Below, piece by piece: positions 1-5,529 of a stretch of 5,529 bases of DNA. A program made the position numbers and the translations under genes. Source of the DNA: an uncultured Bacteroidota bacterium (GTDB lineage: Bacteria; Bacteroidota; Bacteroidia; Chitinophagales; Saprospiraceae); NCBI GenBank assembly GCA_937926185.1, contig CALEYM010000238.1, positions 1-5,529 of the forward strand, in the 5' to 3' direction. The notes under the pieces are model-generated. The model did not search any database. It saw nothing but the letters and a program-made list of their open reading frames with translations, and was not told the DNA's origin. Each line of letters starts with the position of its first letter. The stretch's first letter is position 1.

Positions 1-2
1 AC

Positions 3-95
3 CTGCCGTTCGATAAAAAAATACTTTTTGCATGGATGAAAAAGTTCGTTGAATGGGTGATGCAACAACTCCGGTTGCAAGGGCTCCGCGCCTAA
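3..95 (+). CDS. Possible C-terminal fragment of a convergent gene (partial, uncertain)
   Basis: From the left edge a plus-strand frame stays open for 30 codons to a TAA at 93-95. It reads LPFDKKILFAW and then MKKFVEWVMQQLRLQGLRA, a plausible amphipathic basic/hydrophobic C-terminal helix. If real, it is the end of a gene coming from the left, and its stop overlaps the TAG (92-94) of the secreted-protein gene tail to tail. An open run this short arises by chance quite often and the family is not recognisable. The competing reading is a minus-strand gene starting at an ATG at 31-33 (MQKVFFYRTA...) and leaving through the left edge; the window cannot decide between them. Confidence 0.35.
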   Translation: MPFDKKILFAWMKKFVEWVMQQLRLQGLRA

Positions 96-1213
96 AATTT
101 TCGGATCATCCGCACCCGGCCGATGGTGCTTTTGTTCACGGCCTGCGGCATCACGGCAGGATCGCTGGTAAATTGCAGGCTGTAGGCCGTATTGGCGTCG
201 TTTTCAGTGGAGCTCCAGTAATAGGCATCGGCGCCGAACCCACCCAAACCCGCCAGGTGCAGGTTTCGGTGCATGAGTAGCAACTCATCCCGGGAGGGCA
301 AAAACCAGTCGCTGTAGTTATTCTGTACCGGATCTTCCGCCCGGTCCGCGGCAGGCGCGACGCTGCAATTTTCGATAATGGAATAGGTGTTGGCTTCGCC
401 GCTACCTACGGCCGTACCGCGCGCTGCGGGAATCGCCGTACCCATGCAGCCCCAGGAAAAGTTAACCGCATCATATCCGCTCGTTACGCTGGCCACCACC
501 AGGCCGTTGACGCCCGAGGGTTCGAGATAAAAAATGATTCCACCTAAGTGGGTATCTCCAATTTGCAGGGGCGCCGAGGCGGAAAACTCGTTGACTGATT
601 TCCAGGCCGAGCCCGTGTAGTAATAAAAGCCGGGGGTATTGTCGGTTTGGTAAATCAACAGCCCTGTGGCCGGACTGGCAATCGCATCACGGCTGGCCTG
701 GTTCATACGCGGCGTAAGCAGCCCGCGGGTGGTGGATTGCATTTCGAGGATGGCGCTCGAATGCGGGTTAAGGGTATTCACTCCCACACTGCCCGCCGAA
801 GGAAAGATATTGGAAGTACCCAGCAACGACAGCGCATAAGGAGCGGAGGTGAGCCGGGGCCGCGGAATGAACTCTTCTCCGCTGCCATTGCCGATACTCA
901 CTCCCAGATAGTAGGGGCGGTCGAAAGGAGCGCTCAACACCACGGCGCCGTCGCCCAGCACCACGTCGTACAGGCCGCCGATGATAGATACGTTGGTTTT
1001 AGTCTCCATCCATACGGTGTTGCCGCCCGTTTCGGCATCCCAGAGTTTAAAGGTAAGGGAGTAATTGCCGCCGTCCGGCACCGTGGCGCCATCTGCATTT
1101 TTTAAGACGCCCTGTACGGCAAGGGTAGCATTTTGCGCCAGTAGCGCCGAACAGGCAAAAAAGGTATGAATGCCCCAAACGAATAACAGGCGCCGCGCGT
1201 CTCTTTTTTTCAT
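92..1213 (-). CDS. Secreted modular protein with C-terminal DUF1566/Lcl-like domain
   Basis: Predicted exported protein of 373 residues; biological role unknown. The frame is open from an ATG at 1279, but the start at 1213 (MKKRDARRLL...) is preferred because it gives a proper signal peptide: basic residues 2-8, hydrophobic 9-25, cleavage after A26 (LLA-Q). C21 lies in FFAC, a poor lipobox, so a lipoprotein is less likely. Residues about 27-130 form the module often seen in front of tail-fibre-like Bacteroidota proteins: GNYSLTFKLWDAETGG, then GGLYDVVLGDG, then RPRLTSAPYALSL. Residues about 143-206 form the common linker module with HSSAILEM, TTRGLLTPRM, ATGLLIYQTD and FYYYTGSAW. Residues about 217-373 match the DUF1566/Lcl_C type: GGIIFYL, WGC (254-256), GEANTYSIIENC, YSDWFLPSRDELLLM (300-314), YYWSSTEN (331-338) and the final GRVRMIRKF. 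No T9SS tail is visible, so release to the periplasm or attachment by another route is open. The stop is TAG at 92-94. The 153 bp gap and hairpin before it suggest transcription apart from the sensor/regulator. Confidence 0.85.
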   Translation of the reverse strand: MKKRDARRLLFVWGIHTFFACSALLAQNATLAVQGVLKNADGATVPDGGNYSLTFKLWDAETGGNTVWMETKTNVSIIGGLYDVVLGDGAVVLSAPFDRPYYLGVSIGNGSGEEFIPRPRLTSAPYALSLLGTSNIFPSAGSVGVNTLNPHSSAILEMQSTTRGLLTPRMNQASRDAIASPATGLLIYQTDNTPGFYYYTGSAWKSVNEFSASAPLQIGDTHLGGIIFYLEPSGVNGLVVASVTSGYDAVNFSWGCMGTAIPAARGTAVGSGEANTYSIIENCSVAPAADRAEDPVQNNYSDWFLPSRDELLLMHRNLHLAGLGGFGADAYYWSSTENDANTAYSLQFTSDPAVMPQAVNKSTIGRVRMIRKF

Positions 1214-1302
1214 AAATCGAATGATTGTCGCTAAAAAATCAGCCGCCCGGCAATAAAAAACAGGGTGTTTCAACTGCAATCCGAACTGCCGGCAGGGTGC
1301 GA

Positions 1303-1310
1303 CAAAAGTA
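1303..1310 (-). promoter_or_regulatory. Candidate Bacteroidota -7 promoter element for the DUF1566 gene
   Basis: The minus strand reads TACTTTTG, an exact match to the Bacteroidota housekeeping -7 consensus TAnnTTTG. It lies in the only sizeable intergenic gap, about 90 bases before the preferred ATG at 1213, giving a leader of roughly 80-90 nt. There is no TTTG/TTG at the expected -33 distance; that stretch is occupied by the hairpin at 1313-1336. The nearest upstream TTTG (1347-1350) is 36 bases away, too far. The same T-run could instead be the tail of the terminator. Confidence 0.3.
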
Positions 1311-1312
1311 TC

Positions 1313-1336
1313 GGCAGGCCCCTCTGAGGCACTGCC
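1313..1336 (-). terminator. Strong hairpin after the HTCS gene, possible transcription terminator
   Basis: On the minus strand GGCAG, a single T, GCCTC, a loop AGA, GGGGC and CTGCC form two stacked 5 bp stems with one bulged base and one G-T pair. It starts 31 bases past the HTCS stop. A short TTTT run (1304-1307) follows 5 bases after the stem, so it is not a textbook Rho-independent terminator. A role in ending the HTCS transcript, or protecting its 3' end, is inferred from position and stem strength. Confidence 0.4.
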
Positions 1337-1366
1337 ACTATTCTTTCAAAAAGGAGGAGTATTCTG

Positions 1367-4300
1367 TCAAACAATCAAATTGCGCCGGTATTCAGAGGGG
1401 GTGACGCCGTATTCTTCCAAAAATACGCGGCTGAAAAACTTGGGGTCGTTGAACCCCGTTTCGTAGGCCACGTCGCTGATAAGCAGCGAAGGGTCGGCCA
1501 GCAAAACGCGGGCCTTTCGCAAACGCACAGCGCGCACGTACAGCGTGAGCGAACGCCCCGTCAGCGCCGTCACTTTCCGGTGGACAACCGGGTAACTCAT
1601 GCCGAGCATCCGGCTGATGTCTTCCACGGTGAGGTTGGGCTGCAACAGGTTTTCTTCCACTACCGCCCTGATTTTTTCCAGAAACCGGTCTTCGCGATCC
1701 GGGCTTTCGCCGCCCTGCCCGGATTCCGGCAACGCTGTGCCTGCGCGGGAAGGATTTGAATATTTGGCTTGCAGTTTCTTCCGCGTTTCCAGCAAATTGG
1801 CCAGCACGGCCCGCAATTCTTCCGGGTGGAAAGGTTTGGCCAGATAAGCGTCAGCGCCGTGCTGCAGTCCGGCAATCCGGTCATTCACGCCCGTGCGGGC
1901 CGTGAGCAGAACGACCGGAATATGGCTGCTCCTTTCGTCGTTTTTCAATTGCGCGCACACTTCAAATCCGTCTTTCAGCGGCATCATCACGTCCGATACG
2001 ATCAGATCGGGGATGTGTTCCAGGGCCATGTCGACACCTTCCTGACCATTGCGGGCCAGCAACAACCGGTATTGATCCTGAATACAGGACATGACGTACC
2101 TGGCCAGGTCGGCATGATCCTCGATCACGAGCGCCAGGGGGCGCTCGTCGGGTTTGCCGTCCCCGGGTAGCCCGGAAGGAATGGGCGCATCCGGCAACAA
2201 TCCCGGCAGTTCTGCCGCCGGCGATGGACCGGCTGGTTGTCCAGCCGCGTTATGCCGTACGGGCAGCGTCACCGAAAATATGGCGCCGCCGTGTGCCCCG
2301 TTCTCTGCCGATACCTTGCCGCCAAGCAGTTGTACCAGTTCGCGTACGAGCGCCAATCCGATTCCGGTACCGTCGCTTTGCCGCGTAGGCGAGTCGTCAG
2401 CCTGGTAAAAGCGGTTAAAAACAAATGGCAGTTTTTCAGCCGGGATACCCGGCCCCGTATCTGACACCCGGATCAGTACCGCGACCGGTTCCGCATGGCC
2501 CTCCTGCACCTTCTTTTGCGAAAGCCCGATATCGATCCGGCCGCCCGGCGGCGTAAACTTCATCGCATTGGACAGGAGGTTCACCAGAATAGTTTGCATT
2601 TTTTCAGGGTCGTAATCCATAGGCAGGGCAGCTATATCAGCAGTAAAATGCAGTTCCAACCCCCTGGATATCGCATAGGAATGATACGACTCGACGATGT
2701 ACCGGATAAAAACCACCATGTCGCCGTATTGCCAGTGCACAGCCATCTTGCCGGCTTCGATCTTCGACAGGTCGAGCATCTGATTGATGAGCCGCAGCAA
2801 TTGGTAACCGTTTTGCTTTACCTGTTCCAGCAACAAGCCCTGCGCCTGGGCGCCCTGGCCAAACAGATACTGCCTTACCTGTTCCGTGATACCCAGGATA
2901 ACGGTCAGCGGCGTTCGAAATTCATGGGTAATATTGGTGTACAAACGGGTTTTGACCAAATCGATCTCCCGCAGCCGGATGGCTTCCGCCTGTTCGAGCC
3001 GGCGGTACAACTGTACGCGGTAAAATCCGTAAACGCCGGCCACGACCAGTATTGCGTACAGGGCATAAGCCAAAGGAGAAGCATACCACGGCGGCAGGAT
3101 CACGATACGCAAAGAAACGGGCGTATCATTCCATACCCCGTCGCTGTTGGCAGCTTTTACGCGAAACGTATAGGCGCCCGGTGACAGATTGAGGTATTGG
3201 GCCGTGTGATTAAATCCCTGATGCGTCCATGGCGGCTCGGCGCCTTCGAGATAAAACCGGAACTGGTTGCGCAAGGGGTTGGCGTAGTCGAGGGCGGCAA
3301 ATTCGACGACCAGATTATTGCGCCGGTGGCCCAGTTCAATTCGCCCGGTATATTCGATGCCGTTGGCAAGGATAGCCGCTGAATCGCGCGGATCCACGGG
3401 ATGGCCGTTCACGCGCAGCGCTGTCAGACGCACCCGCGGCGGGTGCGGATTGGGCAACAACTGTTTGGGGTTGAAAATCGTCAGGCCTTCCACTCCCCCG
3501 AACATCAGCCGGCCGTCGGGCATCGATCCGTAGGCATATACGTTGAACTCATCGCCGGGCAGACCGTCGGACCGGGTAAAGTACTGGAACCTGCGCGCAT
3601 TTACGTTAAAACGGACCAACCCGCGATTGGTGCTCAGCCAGAGTACCTGTCCCTCCGGCGGCACCGGCAATTCCGGCACGATACCATAAATTACATTATT
3701 GGGTAAGCCGTTTTTTGTGGTAACATGGGTAAAATGACCGGTTCTGGTATCCAAACGGCTCAACCCGGCGCCGGTACCCATCCAAAGAACGGCGGAATCG
3801 ACCGGATCGGTCGCCACGCATTTGATGTTGTTCACAGGGATGCTGTTGCGGGTGGCCGGGTCGTTTTGCAACAAGCTAAACCGGAAATTCCCGCTGCCAT
3901 GGGGCTGTGCCCGTATGATGCCCGACGGCAACGCTATCCAATGGCTGCCGTCGGCTGTCTGATCAACGGCAAGCACCATCGAAGCGCCTTTGGCCAGCTG
4001 CCGGTAGTCGTACGACTTCCAAATGCGCGTTTGAATATCCAGACACCGCATTTCATAGGGCAAATAAACCCAAAGCAGGTCAGGGGCCGTATGGCGCAAT
4101 GCCAGTGCCCCGAAATAATCGGGAGGCTTGAGCGGGAAGGTGAATACTTCGGTCCGCCTGTCTGCCGGATGATAATAAATGATCTTGTACTCGGGGCGCC
4201 CTATACATTTGCCTCCCGTCCACAGGTTACCGGCCGCGTCGGCAACAGTGTAGCTCGCCACCACGTCGCGCAAAGCCGCATGAAACGGATATGGCAACAG

Positions 4301-5443
4301 CGTCCTGGTGTCCGGATCCAGGCAACTGTTGCTGTTTTTATCCGCGCCCGGCAAGTAGATACGGCTAAGCCATATCCGGCCACGCGCATCAACGTAAGGT
4401 TTGCTGCGGATGGATTGGTTGAGTAAAAAATTGCTGAAAGCCGCGGCACGCGGGTTGAAGAACCGAAGGCCGTGCGCATTGGTGCCAAACCAGCATATAC
4501 CGTTTGCGTCGGAAAGGCTGGACACTACTCCCTCCGGAATTTGCAGGCACACCAGGGCGTTTTCCGGCCCTGCCGCATCGGGCAATTGGCGAAGATCCAT
4601 TTTCAACCCGCATATCTGTTCGCCAAAGCTCAACCATAGCAACTGGTTAACGCGGTCGAAATGATACACGCGCCTGATTGGACTGACGGCCCTGATCTTC
4701 CGCCACGGCGATCCGGGGCGGGAGGGGTCGAAATGCACCAGTTGCTGGTGGCCGTCCAGCCACAAGCCATTGGCCCCATCGCTCTGAAGGCGGAACAAGG
4801 TATCGCGACCGGGGATCTCCATACATTCCAGGCGGCGGGATATCAAATCGAAACGGCACAATTCCAAGCCGCTGCGCTTCAAAAGCCAAAGAAAACGCCC
4901 CTCTGCATCGGGGAGTAAATTGCGCCAGCCAGACTCCTGTAAAACCGGCTCAAACGCCGGCGGCCGCGGGTCGGGGCCACGCAATCGCCCAATGAGTTCC
5001 GGCGTAAGTACAAGCCTTCTGACCGGATAATGCTGTTTGGTGACATAAAACGATGCTTTGCCATCGCTGCGGACCAACTGTACGTTACCGGTAAGCGCGT
5101 GATGAAATTTTCGCGTTTTGCGATCCAACAGATCAACGCCGGCAGTGGTAGCGACCAGCAGAAAATCACCGGCAGCAGCCAGGTACACCACGGCATTGTG
5201 AACAATGGAATACGAATCGTACGGATCATGCCGGAAGACCAGAAACTCATACCCGTCGTAACGGCATAAACCATCGTTGGTGCCAAACCACAGAAATCCA
5301 TCCCCGTCCTGGCACATCGCGGCAATATAGCCTTGCGGCAACCCCGCCTCAATACCGATCCGGCCCAACTCCGGGGGAGTTTGTGCCAACCCGATCATTT
5401 TTGCCCATATAAACGCGCCAAACAGGAGTAGCGTCCTTGTCAT
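1367..5443 (-). CDS. Hybrid two-component system sensor histidine kinase/response regulator (HTCS), AraC-type output
   Basis: A complete membrane sensor that carries a whole two-component pathway in one chain of 1358 residues, within the usual HTCS size. Residues 1-20 are a signal peptide (cleavage likely after A20, LA-QT). Residues about 30-660 show 14 blade-like motifs (examples FLWFGTNDGLCRYD at 50, ICWFGTNAHGLRFFNP at 316, VLWMGTGAGLSRLD at 552), fitting two seven-bladed Reg_prop propellers. A Y_Y_Y domain spans about 707-782 and one membrane helix about 787-808. The kinase core is intact: H840 in THEFRTPL, N959 in the N box, DTGPGI at 995-1000, GTGIGL at 1025-1030. The receiver (about 1103-1215) has E1108/D1109, phosphoacceptor D1151, T1181 and K1203. 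An AraC/HTH_18 domain fills about 1255-1354. By family knowledge it senses a ligand, often a glycan fragment, in the periplasm and controls nearby genes; ligand and targets cannot be told from this window. The ATG at 5443 is chosen because it opens directly into the signal peptide and has an A-rich leader (AAACAAAT) instead of a Shine-Dalgarno, as is normal in Bacteroidota. Confidence 0.97.
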   Translation of the reverse strand: MTRTLLLFGAFIWAKMIGLAQTPPELGRIGIEAGLPQGYIAAMCQDGDGFLWFGTNDGLCRYDGYEFLVFRHDPYDSYSIVHNAVVYLAAAGDFLLVATTAGVDLLDRKTRKFHHALTGNVQLVRSDGKASFYVTKQHYPVRRLVLTPELIGRLRGPDPRPPAFEPVLQESGWRNLLPDAEGRFLWLLKRSGLELCRFDLISRRLECMEIPGRDTLFRLQSDGANGLWLDGHQQLVHFDPSRPGSPWRKIRAVSPIRRVYHFDRVNQLLWLSFGEQICGLKMDLRQLPDAAGPENALVCLQIPEGVVSSLSDANGICWFGTNAHGLRFFNPRAAAFSNFLLNQSIRSKPYVDARGRIWLSRIYLPGADKNSNSCLDPDTRTLLPYPFHAALRDVVASYTVADAAGNLWTGGKCIGRPEYKIIYYHPADRRTEVFTFPLKPPDYFGALALRHTAPDLLWVYLPYEMRCLDIQTRIWKSYDYRQLAKGASMVLAVDQTADGSHWIALPSGIIRAQPHGSGNFRFSLLQNDPATRNSIPVNNIKCVATDPVDSAVLWMGTGAGLSRLDTRTGHFTHVTTKNGLPNNVIYGIVPELPVPPEGQVLWLSTNRGLVRFNVNARRFQYFTRSDGLPGDEFNVYAYGSMPDGRLMFGGVEGLTIFNPKQLLPNPHPPRVRLTALRVNGHPVDPRDSAAILANGIEYTGRIELGHRRNNLVVEFAALDYANPLRNQFRFYLEGAEPPWTHQGFNHTAQYLNLSPGAYTFRVKAANSDGVWNDTPVSLRIVILPPWYASPLAYALYAILVVAGVYGFYRVQLYRRLEQAEAIRLREIDLVKTRLYTNITHEFRTPLTVILGITEQVRQYLFGQGAQAQGLLLEQVKQNGYQLLRLINQMLDLSKIEAGKMAVHWQYGDMVVFIRYIVESYHSYAISRGLELHFTADIAALPMDYDPEKMQTILVNLLSNAMKFTPPGGRIDIGLSQKKVQEGHAEPVAVLIRVSDTGPGIPAEKLPFVFNRFYQADDSPTRQSDGTGIGLALVRELVQLLGGKVSAENGAHGGAIFSVTLPVRHNAAGQPAGPSPAAELPGLLPDAPIPSGLPGDGKPDERPLALVIEDHADLARYVMSCIQDQYRLLLARNGQEGVDMALEHIPDLIVSDVMMPLKDGFEVCAQLKNDERSSHIPVVLLTARTGVNDRIAGLQHGADAYLAKPFHPEELRAVLANLLETRKKLQAKYSNPSRAGTALPESGQGGESPDREDRFLEKIRAVVEENLLQPNLTVEDISRMLGMSYPVVHRKVTALTGRSLTLYVRAVRLRKARVLLADPSLLISDVAYETGFNDPKFFSRVFLEEYGVTPSEYRRNLIV

Positions 5444-5477
5444 ATTTGTTTACATGCGCAAATAACGTGAAAATCGC

Positions 5478-5529
5478 TTACCGCAGCAACACCAGCGTTT
5501 TCACATACCGTTCGCCGTTGTGTTCCACC
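5478..5529 (-). CDS. C-terminal fragment of a probable secreted protein with a T9SS-like sorting tail (partial)
   Basis: Only the last 16 codons and a TAA stop are inside the window; the gene enters from the right edge. The fragment reads VEHNGERYVKTLVLLR-stop. A beta-strand, a polar NGER turn, then a hydrophobic strand ending in a basic residue right before the stop is typical of the type A C-terminal sorting domain, which directs proteins through the Bacteroidota type IX secretion system to the cell surface or medium. The conserved G-x-Y strand that should precede it is outside the window, so the assignment rests on a short match. The stop lies 34 bp before the ATG of the sensor/regulator gene on the same strand, with no hairpin plus T-tract between, so the two may share a transcript. 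The function of the protein body is unknown. It could also be an unrelated protein ending in a beta-strand. Confidence 0.55.
   Translation of the reverse strand, partial: VEHNGERYVKTLVLLR

Noticed and set aside
61..79. Inverted repeat TGCAAC-N7-GTTGCA as terminator of the DUF1566 gene
   Set aside because: The stem is only 6 bp and the nearest T-run on the minus strand is about 18 bases further on, so it is too weak to list as a feature.
647..1105. Plus-strand open frame (152 codons) antisense to the secreted protein
   Set aside because: The minus-strand reading has a signal peptide and recognisable modules; the plus-strand translation is low-complexity R/G/H-rich with no family resemblance.
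1214..1279. Upstream in-frame ATG at 1279 as start of the DUF1566 protein
   Set aside because: It would put 22 extra residues including charged ones in front of a well-formed signal peptide; the ATG at 1213 places MKKR directly before the hydrophobic stretch.
2495..3184. Long plus-strand open frame (229 codons) antisense to the kinase part of the HTCS
   Set aside because: It lies wholly inside the HTCS gene, whose motifs are intact, and its translation is rich in Q, R and H with no recognisable domain, as expected from an antisense shadow of GC-rich codons.
3725..4426. Plus-strand open frame (233 codons) antisense to the propeller region
   Set aside because: Same reasons: fully inside the HTCS coding region, no domain, no signal peptide, and composition typical of reverse-complement coding.
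1367..5443. Possible frameshift, fusion or inactive domain in the HTCS
   Set aside because: All catalytic and phosphoacceptor residues (H840, N959, D995, D1109, D1151, T1181, K1203) are present in one continuous frame and the domain order is the standard one.
5450..5455. Minimal start-stop ATG-TAA in the leader of the HTCS gene, in frame 12 nt before its ATG
   Set aside because: A six-base match is easily due to chance and there is no Shine-Dalgarno or conservation evidence for a regulatory minimal ORF.

Overview
This window most likely comes from a member of the Bacteroidota, of the moderately GC-rich, non-gut kind (Saprospiraceae, Chitinophagaceae or a relative; the exact family is inference). 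Three things point there: a complete hybrid two-component sensor/regulator (HTCS) of the type almost confined to that phylum, a secreted protein built from modules common in Bacteroidota surface proteins, and a C-terminal fragment resembling a type IX secretion (T9SS) sorting tail.

Layout, read along the minus strand on which the clear genes lie. The right edge (about 5478-5529) holds the last 16 residues of a gene that enters from outside the window. After a 34 bp gap with no visible terminator comes the HTCS gene (1367-5443, 1358 residues), which fills about 74% of the window. After a 153 bp intergenic region (1214-1366), containing a strong hairpin and one exact match to the Bacteroidota -7 promoter element, comes a secreted protein of 373 residues with a C-terminal DUF1566/Lcl-like domain (92-1213). 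At the left edge (about 3-95) an open frame on the plus strand may be the tail of a convergent gene whose stop overlaps the stop of the secreted protein. This is only weakly supported.

How the genes may work together: the HTCS would sense a ligand in the periplasm through two beta-propellers, pass the signal through one membrane helix to a histidine kinase, and act on DNA through its own receiver and AraC-type domains. HTCS proteins usually control nearby genes for uptake or breakdown of glycans or other polymers. No SusC/SusD or glycoside hydrolase gene is visible here, so the regulon cannot be named. The upstream gene with the T9SS-like tail is close enough to be co-transcribed with the HTCS. 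The DUF1566 gene looks like a separate unit.

I see no RNA gene, mobile element, CRISPR array or clearly undescribed system. The other long open frames lie antisense to the two main genes and look like shadows of their codon structure.
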